The position numbers were made by a program, and so were the translations under genes. Shown in pieces: positions 1 to 7,879 of a stretch of 64,000 nt of DNA (the first letter of the stretch is position 1; the number at the start of each line of letters is the position of its first letter). Below the pieces are notes generated by a model. The model searched no databases. It was given only the letters and a program-made list of their open reading frames with translations, and was not told the origin of the DNA. This stretch comes from Alteribacillus bidgolensis. GTDB taxonomy: Bacteria > Bacillota > Bacilli > Bacillales > Marinococcaceae. The DNA is taken from NCBI RefSeq assembly GCF_002886255.1, contig NZ_KZ614149.1, positions 3,280,605-3,344,604 of the forward strand. Reading direction: 5' to 3'.

Positions 1-1
1 A

Positions 2-1180
2 AATTTAGCAATGATTCTTGGTGCATTTAACCAAGGAGATATTGTATTGGTGCAGCGGGATTCCCACAAGTCTGTTATAAATGGCATAAGGCTTGCAGGG
101 TTGAAGCCGGTCTTTCTATTTCCTGAATATGATGGTGAATCTCAGTTATCAGCAGGAATTTCGTTATCCACAGTAGAAAAAGCGTTTGCTATTTATCCAG
201 AAGCTAAAGGTCTTATCCTAACATCTCCAACCTATTATGGCTGGGCTCCTCGTCTTGAGCCGATTGTTAGGCTTGCTCATACTAGAGGAGCAGCTGTGGT
301 AGTTGATGAAGCACATGGTGCCCATTTTATGGCGGGCTCTATGTTTCCAGATTCTGCACTTGAGCAAGGTGCTGATGCCGTTGTTCATTCTGCTCATAAG
401 ACTTTGCCTGCATTGACTATGGGGGCTTTTTTACATTTAGGGAAAAATAGCAGCCTGTCCGCCGATGTTCTAAAACAAACAGCTTCTATGGTTCAATCAA
501 GCAGCCCTTCTTATCCTGTAATGGCTTCCTTAGATGGGGCTAGGAAGTATCTTTTTGATATGAAGCAAAAAAGCGGCGAAGCTTTAACAAACCATTTCAT
601 TACGGTTAGAGACAAAATACAAAAAGCATCTGGCCTTTCTCTTGTTACTCCTAGAGGAATTTCGCATGATTTATTGAAATGTATAGTAAAAGCTCCAGAA
701 GGTTATAGTGGCTGGGACCTGCAGGTTTATTTAGAAAACGAAAATATTTTCGTTGAATTAGCAGATCATAAACACGTTTTATTAGTACTGCCGCTTGCAG
801 AAAAACCTCTTCCCACCGCAGTTTATGAAAAACTCCATTCTTCGGTAGAGAGGATGAAAGCTGAAGGAAAAGCTGACAAAAGCAAAATTCCATTTAACAT
901 GCCATCTTTTCACTCTAAAATAATACACACAGAAGAAGGAAAATCATTGTTTCATGTGAAACAATGGAAGGAGTCAATAGAAAAAGCCAATGGAAAAAAA
1001 GCCGGCACAGACATCATTCCTTATCCTCCAGGTGTTCCATTATTTTTAAAAGGGGAGATAATAAAGGGGGAGCGCTATATCTATTTACTGGATTGGTTAA
1101 AAAATGGAGGACGTGTACAAGGAGCAGAGTACTATCACCATGATTGGTACATAAGCATACAGGAAAAGGATGAAGAATAA
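2..1180 (+). CDS. Orn/Lys/Arg decarboxylase family protein (YaaO-like), 5' end outside window
   Basis: Fold-type I PLP-dependent decarboxylase related to arginine/lysine/ornithine decarboxylases; B. subtilis has the paralogue yaaO at this place. The frame is open to the window edge and the first visible residues (NLA then MILGAFNQGD) belong to the middle of the family's PLP domain, so roughly the first 80-100 residues are missing. Visible landmarks, numbered from the Met at base 11: the cofactor-ring aspartate in VVVDEAHGAH (D99) and the Schiff-base lysine in VVHSAHKTLPALTMG (K130). The C-terminal third is the smaller domain. It directly abuts tmk (stop TAA at 1178-1180, tmk ATG at 1181), so the two are very likely cotranscribed. 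Substrate cannot be read from sequence. Confidence 0.85.
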   Translation, partial: NLAMILGAFNQGDIVLVQRDSHKSVINGIRLAGLKPVFLFPEYDGESQLSAGISLSTVEKAFAIYPEAKGLILTSPTYYGWAPRLEPIVRLAHTRGAAVVVDEAHGAHFMAGSMFPDSALEQGADAVVHSAHKTLPALTMGAFLHLGKNSSLSADVLKQTASMVQSSSPSYPVMASLDGARKYLFDMKQKSGEALTNHFITVRDKIQKASGLSLVTPRGISHDLLKCIVKAPEGYSGWDLQVYLENENIFVELADHKHVLLVLPLAEKPLPTAVYEKLHSSVERMKAEGKADKSKIPFNMPSFHSKIIHTEEGKSLFHVKQWKESIEKANGKKAGTDIIPYPPGVPLFLKGEIIKGERYIYLLDWLKNGGRVQGAEYYHHDWYISIQEKDEE

Positions 1181-1819
1181 ATGAGAGCAGATAGCGGAGT
1201 ATTTATTACGTTCGAAGGATGTGAAGGAGCAGGCAAATCCACAGTAATTGAACATATTTTAAATATATTAGATAGTGAGGGAAGACGGGTAATAAAAACT
1301 AGGGAGCCCGGGGGAATTGATATAGCAGAAAAAATAAGAACAATAATTCTGAACCCTGAACATATAAAGATGGAAGAACGAACCGAAGCGCTATTATACG
1401 CGGCTGCAAGAAGACAGCATCTAATGGAAAAGGTTGTGCCTGCCTTAGAACAAGGCTATATTGTTCTTTGTGATCGTTTTATCGACAGCAGCCTAGCATA
1501 TCAAGGTTATGCACGCGGCATTGGTATGGAGGAGGTATATAATATTAATGAGTTTGCTATTGGAGAATATATGCCAGATAGAACGATTTATTTAGACATT
1601 GTACCTGAACGAGGGCTGTCACGTATTCACCAGAATAAGGAGCGGGAATTTAACCGGCTCGATCAAGAAACGATTGAATTTCATAAAAAGGTTTTCGAAG
1701 CCTATCATTTATTACTGGAAAGATTTCCAAACCGAATGTTTAAAATAGACGCAGATCAATCCGTAGAGCTAGTTGTCGATGAAGCTGTTACACATATTCA
1801 ATCTCTGTTTAACGACTAA
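1181..1819 (+). CDS. tmk: Thymidylate kinase
   Basis: Phosphorylates dTMP to dTDP with ATP in dTTP synthesis, cytoplasmic. 212 residues, the normal length. The P-loop GCEGAGKST lies near residues 13-21, the DR(F/Y) motif near CDRFIDSSLAYQG, and the LID region carries the arginines of the bacterial type. The start ATG follows the upstream stop without a gap; AGGAAAAGGA at 1161-1170 is the likely ribosome binding site. Gene order decarboxylase-tmk-darA matches B. subtilis. Confidence 0.96.
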   Translation: MRADSGVFITFEGCEGAGKSTVIEHILNILDSEGRRVIKTREPGGIDIAEKIRTIILNPEHIKMEERTEALLYAAARRQHLMEKVVPALEQGYIVLCDRFIDSSLAYQGYARGIGMEEVYNINEFAIGEYMPDRTIYLDIVPERGLSRIHQNKEREFNRLDQETIEFHKKVFEAYHLLLERFPNRMFKIDADQSVELVVDEAVTHIQSLFND

Positions 1820-1827
1820 TCAACAGT

Positions 1828-1856
1828 TTGCATCCTATCAACAATCCAAGGATAAT
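1828..1856 (+). promoter_or_regulatory. Possible sigma-A promoter for darA operon
   Basis: TTGCAT (1828-1833), 17-bp spacer, GATAAT (1851-1856) in the 129-bp gap between tmk and darA. Sequence match only; both hexamers deviate from consensus. Confidence 0.35.
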
Positions 1857-1948
1857 ACGGCATTTATCATAAGGAATATTTAATTAATATAAATTCAGTA
1901 GGATAATAAAAAACTCCGGGCAATACGAAAAGAAAGAGGGGGGTTTTG

Positions 1949-2278
1949 ATGAAGCTTATTGTTGCTGTAGTCCAAGATAAGGACAGCAATCGTTTATCTA
2001 ATGCATTGGTAGACCAAGACTATCGTGCCACAAAACTTGCAAGTACTGGCGGTTTTTTAAGAGCAGGAAATACAACGTTTTTAATAGGTGTGGAAGATGA
2101 GCATGTCAACAAAGTATTAGACATTATCCAAAATAACTGTAAATCAAGGGAGCAGCTCGTAGCCCCTGTTTCTCCTATGGGTGGAAATGCCGATTCTTAT
2201 GTTCCTTATCCGGTAGAAGTACAAGTTGGCGGGGCTACTGTTTTTATTATGCAGGTAGAACAGTTTGAACAGTTTTAA
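1949..2278 (+). CDS. darA: PII-like cyclic-di-AMP receptor DarA (YaaQ)
   Basis: Small trimeric PII-fold protein that binds c-di-AMP. 109 residues, starting MKLIVAVVQDKDSNRLS; a TTG three bases upstream is in frame, but the ATG at 1949 matches the family start and is better placed from the GAGGGGGG Shine-Dalgarno (1935-1943). The conserved segments TGGFLRAGNTTFLIGVED and APVSPMGGNADSYVPYP form the ligand pocket in the characterised homologues. Unlike B. subtilis, no yaaR gene separates it from holB; the next gene starts within 20 bases. Confidence 0.93.
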   Translation: MKLIVAVVQDKDSNRLSNALVDQDYRATKLASTGGFLRAGNTTFLIGVEDEHVNKVLDIIQNNCKSREQLVAPVSPMGGNADSYVPYPVEVQVGGATVFIMQVEQFEQF

Positions 2279-2293
2279 AATTGAGGGATGGAC

Positions 2294-3280
2294 ATGAATT
2301 GGGAAGAATTAAAAAATGATCAGCCTACTGTAATGACAATGCTTGAAAGAAGTATGGAAAAAGAAAGGCTGGCTCATGCTTATATATTTGAAGGCATGAG
2401 AGGGGCAGGCAAGAAAGCAGCAGCTGTACTTCTCGCTAAAAGCCTTTTTTGCCAGCAGAAAACAAATGTTGCCCCGTGCGGAAATTGTACGCAGTGCCGC
2501 CGTATTGAGCATAGTAATCATCCAGATGTTATGGTCGTAGAGCCTGAAGGAGCTTCCATTAAAAAGGCGCAGGTGGAGAGTCTGCAAAAAGAATTCACGT
2601 ACAAAGGAATGGAAGCGGGGCTGAAAGTATATATTGTAAATGAAGCGGACAAAATGACAGCTAGTGCTGCAAATAGTCTGTTAAAGTTTTTAGAAGAGCC
2701 AGAGAGCCCTACGCTGGCTCTTTTGTTGACAGAAAACACACATTTTATGCTTGATACCATTATATCCAGAGCCCAAAAAATTACGTTTGCTCCGCCGCCA
2801 TTAAAGAAACGGGAGACTATCTTTAAAGAAACAGGGTTTAGTGAAGCTGCTGCTTCTCTATTAGCAAGATTCCCTGATAACATAGCAGAAGAATACGCTG
2901 AAGAGAAAAAAGACTGGATTGTACATGGAAGAAATCTAGTGATACAATTAATAGATGAGGTACAACATCGGCCTCAGCAGATGCTGTTAACATTACAAGA
3001 AAAGTGGCTAGCCCATTTTACGGATAGAAAAGAGCAGGACATCGGCTTGGATTTGCTGCTTTTCTGGTATCGCGACCTTTTGGCGGTCAAACATGAAAAA
3101 GATAATCTTGCTTATCCTGATAAAGCGGATAAATTAAAGCAGGATGCCCTTCGAATGTCAGAAAGAGAGGTTGCAAAGCAGCTGCAGCGGATCCTTGAAG
3201 CGAAACGCCGTCTTCGCGCCAATGTTAATGCGCAGCTTCTTATGGAGCAATTACTGCTCCGCTTACAGGAGGGATCGTAG
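2294..3280 (+). CDS. holB: DNA polymerase III delta' subunit
   Basis: Clamp-loader subunit of the replicative polymerase. About 328 residues, usual length. N-terminal AAA+ domain with a degenerate P-loop (FEGMRGAGKKAAA), a zinc module with four cysteines (CQQKTNVAPCGNCTQC), and the sensor region SLLKFLEEPESPT typical of delta'/gamma/tau. ATG 2294 is preferred over ATG 2288, because the GAGGG at 2283-2287 would touch the latter. Ends two bases before ricT. DNA-binding role inferred from family. Confidence 0.92.
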   Translation: MNWEELKNDQPTVMTMLERSMEKERLAHAYIFEGMRGAGKKAAAVLLAKSLFCQQKTNVAPCGNCTQCRRIEHSNHPDVMVVEPEGASIKKAQVESLQKEFTYKGMEAGLKVYIVNEADKMTASAANSLLKFLEEPESPTLALLLTENTHFMLDTIISRAQKITFAPPPLKKRETIFKETGFSEAAASLLARFPDNIAEEYAEEKKDWIVHGRNLVIQLIDEVQHRPQQMLLTLQEKWLAHFTDRKEQDIGLDLLLFWYRDLLAVKHEKDNLAYPDKADKLKQDALRMSEREVAKQLQRILEAKRRLRANVNAQLLMEQLLLRLQEGS

Positions 3281-3282
3281 CT

Positions 3283-4098
3283 TTGCATGATGTTGTTGGA
3301 GTTAGATTTAAGAAAGCAGGGAAAATTTATTATTTCTCCCCAGGCGATCTTGATATAGAAAAAGATGAGTGGGTAGTAGTTGAAACATCCCGCGGTCTTG
3401 AATTCGGCAAAGTGGTGATCGGAAAAAAACAAGTAGACGATGACGACGTTGTTCTTCCATTAAAACAAGTTCTTCGAATTGCTAATACGCAAGATAAGTT
3501 AACTATAGAAGAGAATAAAGAATTAGCAGATAAAGCATATGAAGTATGTGCAGCTAAAATTGAGGAACATAGTTTAGATATGAAGTTAGTTGATGTCGAC
3601 TATACGTTTGATCGGAACAAGGTGCTTTTTTATTTTACAGCAGACGGAAGAATTGATTTTCGCGAGCTGGTAAAAGATCTTGCTTCCGTTTTTCGGACAC
3701 GAATTGAATTACGCCAGATAGGCGTTCGAGATGAAGCTAAAATGCTCGGTGGTATTGGACCGTGCGGACGGGTACTTTGTTGTTCTTCTTTCTTGGGAGA
3801 TTTTGAACCGGTTTCCATCAAAATGGCCAAAGATCAAAATCTTTCACTCAACCCCGCAAAAATTTCCGGATTATGCGGTCGGCTTATGTGCTGTCTAAAG
3901 TATGAAAATGATCATTACGAAACAGCCAAAAAAGAGCTGCCTGATATTGGGGAGAAGATCACTACTCCTCAAGGAGAAGGAAAAGTGGTAGGAATTAATA
4001 TTCTTGAACGTCTCGTTGAGGTAGATCTTTCAGAACCTGAAAATGTATTAGAATATAGTCTTGATGAACTAATGGAAGCAGGATATATTGTGAGCTGA
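3283..4098 (+). CDS. ricT: Y-complex (RNase Y regulator) subunit RicT / YaaT
   Basis: PSP1-domain protein of 271 residues. In B. subtilis RicT joins RicA and RicF in the Fe-S-binding Y-complex that helps RNase Y mature mRNAs and influences competence, biofilm and sporulation. The signature cysteine clusters are present: C161, C166, C167 (GPCGRVLCCSSF) and C198, C203, C204 (GLCGRLMCCLKYE). Start is TTG at 3283, two bases after the holB stop, with AGGAGGGATC inside holB as Shine-Dalgarno. Translational coupling is likely. Confidence 0.94.
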   Translation: MHDVVGVRFKKAGKIYYFSPGDLDIEKDEWVVVETSRGLEFGKVVIGKKQVDDDDVVLPLKQVLRIANTQDKLTIEENKELADKAYEVCAAKIEEHSLDMKLVDVDYTFDRNKVLFYFTADGRIDFRELVKDLASVFRTRIELRQIGVRDEAKMLGGIGPCGRVLCCSSFLGDFEPVSIKMAKDQNLSLNPAKISGLCGRLMCCLKYENDHYETAKKELPDIGEKITTPQGEGKVVGINILERLVEVDLSEPENVLEYSLDELMEAGYIVS

Positions 4099-4128
4099 AG
4101 TCACACGGGTGATTGAGGTGGAAGGAAC

Positions 4129-4476
4129 GTGGAGAAGAAAGAAATATTTTCTCAAGTTATTCATATGGAAGAGCGGATTGGTGCTCTTCATGATGAGTTG
4201 GGAGAATTAAAGGAACAACTTGCAATGCTGATTGAAGAAAATCAAGCTTTAGCCTTAGAAAATCAGCACTTACGTGAACGAATGGAAGAGAAAAACCAGC
4301 CGAACAAATCGACAAAACCCAAAAAAGCGATGAAAGACCGCCCCAGTGTAGGGGAAGGGTATGATAATCTTGCCCGCTTATATCACGAAGGGTTTCATAT
4401 ATGCAATTTGCATTACGGAAGTCTAAGAGTAGATGGAGATTGTTTATTTTGTCTATCTTTTCTCCATCAGAAATAA
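4129..4476 (+). CDS. yabA: Replication initiation control protein YabA
   Basis: Negative regulator of DnaA-dependent replication initiation that bridges DnaA and the DnaN clamp. 115 residues, GTG start at 4129 behind GAGGTGGAAGG. Residues about 10-60 form a leucine-zipper coiled coil used for tetramerisation; a Lys/Pro-rich linker follows; the C-terminal zinc module has H90, C92, C105 and C108 (HICNLHYG, GDCLFCLSF). Followed by a strong terminator, so it probably closes the tmk-yabA transcription unit. Confidence 0.94.
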   Translation: MEKKEIFSQVIHMEERIGALHDELGELKEQLAMLIEENQALALENQHLRERMEEKNQPNKSTKPKKAMKDRPSVGEGYDNLARLYHEGFHICNLHYGSLRVDGDCLFCLSFLHQK

Positions 4477-4487
4477 AATTCCTAGAA

Positions 4488-4538
4488 GCTGTCCCTTTTT
4501 ATAGGGACAGCCCTTTTTATAGGGACAGCCCTTTTTAT
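4488..4538 (+). terminator. Intrinsic terminator with tandem-duplicated 3' arm
   Basis: GCTGTCCC (4488-4495) pairs with GGGACAGC (4504-4511), followed by CCTTTTT. The segment AGGGACAGCCCTTTTTAT (18 bp, 4503-4520) is repeated exactly at 4521-4538, so the single 5' arm has two alternative partners, each with its own U-tract. Confidence 0.85.
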
Positions 4539-4682
4539 ACTGTTAGAAGTGAACTGTAAAATTCAACGTAAAGGACGTGGCGTTTGTAGTCGATTTCCCC
4601 TTTATAGGGCGGCAATTTTCTATTATGAGAAAAAATACATAAACACGAATAGGCAATGTGTGTCGAAGAAAATATGTGATGG

Positions 4683-5432
4683 ATGGTGATAAGGGTGCCT
4701 TACTTATCTGAAGGGGAAAGGCTTGATTATATAATGGAAGGGCTACATATTATTCAGAGTAAAGATGTGTTTGCCTTTTCTATTGATGCTGTCCTATTAG
4801 CCAGGTTTACATATATACCTATTACCAAAGGAAACATAATCGATTTATGCAGCGGAAATGGTATTATTCCATTAGTTCTTTCAACTCGCAGTTGTGTCCC
4901 TATAACAGGAATAGAGTTACAGCCAAGACTGGCTGATATGGCGAGGAGGAGCGCGCAATATAATAACCTGGATCATAAACTTAGATTTATAGAAGGAGAT
5001 GTCAGGAGAAAAAACATAATAGAGAACATCGGGCAGGCCGACTTAGTGACTTGTAATCCACCGTATTTTGCCACTTCCGGAGAAAATGAATGGAACGATA
5101 ACCCTTATTTCACCAATGCTCGTCATGAACGAAATGGAACGCTAACCGATATGGTGGAAGCAGCTTCACGGTTAGTGAAGCAAAAAGGGAAAGTGTCTAT
5201 GGTACTAAGACCGGAGAGGCTTTCTGAATTAATGGAAGTATATCGTAAATATCGGCTGGAACCGAAACGTTTGAAATGTATTTATCCAAAAAAAGGAAAA
5301 GATTCAAATATTGTTTTATTAGAAGGGATAAAGGATGGCAAACCAGGATTGACATGTTTACCGCCGTTAACTGTTTATACAGACGATGGTAAATATACAG
5401 AGGAGTTTAGGAAATATTATGAAGGACGCTAA
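4683..5432 (+). CDS. yabB: tRNA1(Val) (adenine(37)-N6)-methyltransferase-like protein YabB
   Basis: Class I SAM-dependent methyltransferase of the TrmN6/YfiC group, 249 residues. Motif I is DLCSGNGIIPLVLS (residues about 56-69) and the N6-adenine catalytic motif is NPPYF (about residues 124-128), which points to methylation of an adenine in RNA. The C-terminus LRPERLSELMEVYRKY and the terminal YPKKGKDSNIVLLEGIKDG are conserved in Bacillus YabB. The exact tRNA target is inferred from the E. coli relative. ATG 4683 and GTG 4686/4695 are all possible starts; no strong ribosome site is seen. Overlaps yazA by 14 bases. Confidence 0.88.
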   Translation: MVIRVPYLSEGERLDYIMEGLHIIQSKDVFAFSIDAVLLARFTYIPITKGNIIDLCSGNGIIPLVLSTRSCVPITGIELQPRLADMARRSAQYNNLDHKLRFIEGDVRRKNIIENIGQADLVTCNPPYFATSGENEWNDNPYFTNARHERNGTLTDMVEAASRLVKQKGKVSMVLRPERLSELMEVYRKYRLEPKRLKCIYPKKGKDSNIVLLEGIKDGKPGLTCLPPLTVYTDDGKYTEEFRKYYEGR

Positions 5433-5676
5433 ACATTATGTATATATGCTTCAATGTGGAGACGGTACTTTTTACATTGGGTATACCCCAGATATAGAGC
5501 GGAGACTGACAATGCATGAGAAAGGAAAAGGAGCAAAATACACAAGAGGCCGCGGACCATTTCGGTTAGTATACAAAAAAGCTTTTTCGACAAAAAAAGA
5601 AGCAATGCAAGCAGAATACATGATGAAAAAAATGGGGCGCAAAGAAAAAAAAGCATTGGTAGATGGTAATATTTAG
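5419..5676 (+). CDS. yazA: GIY-YIG nuclease superfamily protein YazA
   Basis: 85 residues, a single GIY-YIG domain: YVYMLQCGDGTFYIGYTPD gives the two-strand motif (YVY and YIG), with R at the conserved ERRLTMHE helix and N-terminal KYTRGRGPFRLVY following. The family is the UPF0213/SLX1-like group of unknown cellular substrate. Start ATG 5419 lies inside the end of yabB, behind AGGAAA (5409-5414), indicating coupling. An in-frame ATG at 5386 would add 11 residues that do not resemble the family. Confidence 0.86.
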   Translation: MKDAKHYVYMLQCGDGTFYIGYTPDIERRLTMHEKGKGAKYTRGRGPFRLVYKKAFSTKKEAMQAEYMMKKMGRKEKKALVDGNI

Positions 5677-5709
5677 CTGACTGGTCCGTGCTGCAGAAAG
5701 GGTGAGAAA

Positions 5710-6576
5710 ATGAGACTGCAAAAGAGTTTTCAATCAACTGATACAGGAGTGTTGTATTTAGTTCCAACTCCTATCGGTAATTTAGAAGATATGACATTTC
5801 GGGCTGTAAGAACACTAAAAGAAGCTGATATCATTTTTGCGGAAGATACGAGGCAGACTCGTAAACTTCTTTCTCATTTTGATATTTCTTCCCCCCTTGA
5901 TAGCTATCATGAACACAATAAAGAAAACAAAGGACAAAAAATACTAACGTTACTGCAAGAAGGAAAAATAATAGCATTAGTCAGCGACGCAGGTATGCCT
6001 CTTGTTTCAGATCCAGGCAAAGAAGCGGTGTATCAGTGTATTGATGCAGGATTTAAAGTTATTACCCTGCCAGGTGCCAACGCTGCAACAACAGCTATAA
6101 CCGGGTCTGGACTCGGCGGTGGTCCCTTTTACTTTTATGGTTTTTTACCGCGGAAAAAAAAGGAACGAGAAAACGTACTTGAAGAGCTCACATATATTGA
6201 AGCTCCTCTCATCTTTTATGAATCTCCTTATCGTATAAAAGAAACCATCGAACATTTAGAAAGGAAATGGGGAGATCGAAAAGCAGTATTGGCACGGGAA
6301 TTGACTAAAAAATTTGAAGAACTATGGAGAGGGACTTTAGGAAAAATAAGAGAGTATCTAGAAGAAGAGTCGGTAAAAGGGGAGTGCTGTCTCATTGTGG
6401 AAGGAGGAAATGCAAAAGAGAGAGAACAGGCACTTTGGTGGGAAACGTTAACTGTTTCTGAACATGTTAATAGTTATGTTGTAAAAGGAATGACGTCTAA
6501 AGATGCAATAAAGGAAACAGCAAAGGAAAGGAACCTGCCAAAACGAGAAGTGTATGCTATTTATCATCATTTATAA
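5710..6576 (+). CDS. rsmI: 16S rRNA (cytidine(1402)-2'-O)-methyltransferase
   Basis: Tetrapyrrole-methylase-fold enzyme that 2'-O-methylates C1402 in the decoding centre of 16S rRNA. 288 residues. Opens LVPTPIGNLEDMTFRAV, then the characteristic AEDTRQTRKLLSHF and the glycine-rich VSDAGMPLVSDPG and LPGANAATTAI segments; FYESPYR follows near residue 173. C-terminal part ends with a small helical segment usual in Firmicutes. Ribosome site GAAAGGGTGAG just upstream. It is the last gene before the convergent abrB. Confidence 0.95.
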   Translation: MRLQKSFQSTDTGVLYLVPTPIGNLEDMTFRAVRTLKEADIIFAEDTRQTRKLLSHFDISSPLDSYHEHNKENKGQKILTLLQEGKIIALVSDAGMPLVSDPGKEAVYQCIDAGFKVITLPGANAATTAITGSGLGGGPFYFYGFLPRKKKERENVLEELTYIEAPLIFYESPYRIKETIEHLERKWGDRKAVLARELTKKFEELWRGTLGKIREYLEEESVKGECCLIVEGGNAKEREQALWWETLTVSEHVNSYVVKGMTSKDAIKETAKERNLPKREVYAIYHHL

Positions 6577-6657
6577 GAAAAAGGAAAGTTCGAAGTTCGG
6601 TTAAAACACTATGATGATTTACCGGCAATCATAGCTCCGACTCTTTTATCTAAAAAA

Positions 6658-6690
6658 GACGAATTCCTAAAAAAGGAATTCGTCTTTTTT
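6658..6690. terminator. Bidirectional intrinsic terminator between rsmI and abrB
   Basis: Perfect 10-bp stem GACGAATTCC (6658-6667) / GGAATTCGTC (6675-6684), with an A-run before and TTTTTT after, so it can end transcription from rsmI (plus) and abrB (minus). Confidence 0.9.
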
Positions 6691-6745
6691 ACACTTTGGG
6701 AATGGTTAACTTTGTTTAAACTGCAGCTTCCCCATAAGCACGCGG
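6690..6745 (+). repeat. Terminator-linked repeat, decayed copy
   Basis: TACACTTTGGGAATGGTTAA and TTTGTTTAAA resemble the left half of the intact copies at 19279 and 24246; the right half (CCCCATAAG ... ATTAAGC) is degraded and merges with the 3' end of abrB. It starts on the last T of the terminator U-tract. Confidence 0.6.
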
Positions 6746-6748
6746 AGA

Positions 6749-7039
6749 TTAAGCATTTGACTTTTTATTTACAAAACCTTCGAGGTCGTTCATAATTTCC
6801 TTTGCACCGTCAGGAGAAAGAATGATTTTACCATCTGCTAGTGCGATGTTTTCCTCGGACACTTCACCTGTAACTTGACATGTCATGTTAGGCTTATACT
6901 TTTTTAAAACAATACGGTCATGATCGACATAAATTTCAAGAGCGTCTTTTTCCGCAATATCAAGTGTTCTTCTAAGTTCAATCGGAATAACAACCCTGCC
7001 TAACTCGTCCACTTTCCGTACAATACCAGTAGATTTCAT
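6749..7039 (-). CDS. abrB: Transition-state regulator AbrB
   Basis: Global DNA-binding repressor of stationary-phase and sporulation genes during growth. 96 residues, full length. The N-terminal swapped-hairpin DNA-binding domain is almost canonical: MKSTGIVRKVDELGRVVIP followed by ELRRTL. The C-terminal multimerisation domain includes the conserved cysteine in NMTCQVTGEVSEENI. Start ATG is preceded, on the minus strand, by GGAGGAGC. Only minus-strand protein gene in the window. Its promoter and Spo0A boxes are described separately; spoVT here encodes a paralogue and spoVG is a likely target. Confidence 0.97.
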   Translation of the reverse strand: MKSTGIVRKVDELGRVVIPIELRRTLDIAEKDALEIYVDHDRIVLKKYKPNMTCQVTGEVSEENIALADGKIILSPDGAKEIMNDLEGFVNKKSNA

Positions 7040-7077
7040 ACAAGCTCCTCCTCAAAATGTAAATAACAAAAGGAAAC

Positions 7078-7094
7078 GTCGACAAAAATCGACA
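7078..7094 (-). promoter_or_regulatory. Tandem Spo0A boxes in abrB leader
   Basis: On the minus strand TGTCGAT (7088-7094) and TGTCGAC (7078-7084) are direct repeats 10 bp apart, each 6/7 to the TGNCGAA 0A box. They lie about 17-33 bases after the predicted abrB start point, the position of the Spo0A repression boxes in B. subtilis abrB. Confidence 0.7.
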
Positions 7095-7117
7095 ATATTC
7101 TCTATCTTTGTCTACTT

Positions 7118-7146
7118 AGAATACCAATCTTTCCAAAAAACGTCAA
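7118..7146 (-). promoter_or_regulatory. Sigma-A promoter of abrB
   Basis: Minus strand: TTGACG (7146-7141), 17-bp spacer, TATTCT (7123-7118); start point predicted near 7111. Confidence 0.65.
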
Positions 7147-7317
7147 TTATAAAAACTAATAAACTTTGAAAATTTTTACTATTTTTGTTTAATGGCTGAC
7201 ATAACAAGGGTTAAAAGAAATGTGTCACTTTAAACATACCTAAAAATTTTCCAAAATACAAGATATTTTCTATTTAATGAACAAAGTTATACTGCTAATA
7301 GAACAAGAGTTATGGTT

Positions 7318-7349
7318 CATTCGACATATACTAAAAAAATTGTCGAATG
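7318..7349. promoter_or_regulatory. Inverted repeat of two perfect 0A-box sequences
   Basis: CATTCGACA (7318-7326) and TGTCGAATG (7341-7349) are perfect 9-bp inverted arms around a 14-bp AT spacer. Each arm contains a perfect 7/7 0A box (TGTCGAA and its complement). It lies between the abrB and metG promoters and could be a Spo0A operator for either, or the site of another dimeric regulator. Confidence 0.5.
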
Positions 7350-7413
7350 TATGAGCTTACTTATAAACAGAAATAATAGTATATGAAAGCGGCAAATAAC
7401 CTTTCTGTTCAGC

Positions 7414-7442
7414 TTGACACAATAAAATTGCTTCGTTATAGT
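7414..7442 (+). promoter_or_regulatory. Sigma-A promoter of metG T-box transcript
   Basis: TTGACA (7414-7419), 17-bp spacer, TATAGT (7437-7442). Predicted start near 7450, just before the T-box leader. Confidence 0.75.
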
Positions 7443-7449
7443 CTTAGTG

Positions 7450-7747
7450 GGAAATAGTCAAATGTGAACACTTATGAGGTCCGATGAAGGGATGAGTAAA
7501 GAGGAAATCTGTTACAGAGAGCCGGGTATGCTGGAAACCGGTACAGTATGAACTTTTGAAGATGGTCCCGGAGGAATTTCTTTTCGAGCCTTTGTGTAAG
7601 AAAGGAACGTACTTCTGCGTTAAAGAGAGCGCCTGAATATATATAATGGCGGCGCATAAAGCTTCGTACTTGCAAAAAGGCGGAGAAATTTGGGTGGTAC
7701 CGCGTGAGTATAGCTCTCGTCCCTTTGCAGGACGAGGGTTTTTTTAT
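7450..7747 (+). promoter_or_regulatory. T-box riboswitch leader (methionine specifier likely)
   Basis: Transcriptional T-box that senses uncharged tRNA. The T-box sequence GGGTGGTACCGCG is at 7692-7704; its TGGT can pair with the ACCA end of tRNA-Met. The stem I apical region is AGAGAGCCGGGT / GCTGGAAACCGGT (7516-7542). An ATG at 7562-7564 (GAAGATGGTCC) is the best specifier candidate, matching the downstream gene. The competing terminator is CTCGTCC (7716-7722) / GGACGAG (7730-7736) with a T-run to 7745; the antiterminator would pair the T-box with the 5' arm. The gene itself starts 357 bases after the terminator, an unusually long gap. Confidence 0.9.
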
Positions 7748-7828
7748 ACTTTAGGAAAGTTTAAATTGTTAAAAGTAAAACTACGACTTCCGCCATAATT
7801 ACTCGGCGGTAAGCCAAGTTTTTCTAAT
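7747..7828 (+). repeat. Terminator-linked repeat, near-complete copy
   Basis: Left half TATACTTTAGGAAAGTTTAA begins on the T-box terminator's U-tract; the central AAAACTACGACTTCCGCC is followed by the right-half hairpin ACTCGGC-GGTAA-GCCAAGT and TTTTTCTAAT. Confidence 0.85.
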
Positions 7829-7879
7829 ATGCTAAGGCCAACATAAATCTTATGATACATCTCCGAAAGAATGAAAATA

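Noticed and set aside
4488..4538. CRISPR-like short direct repeats
   Set aside because: Two adjoining copies of a terminator arm, no spacers. No CRISPR array, transposase, phage or plasmid gene was seen anywhere in the window.
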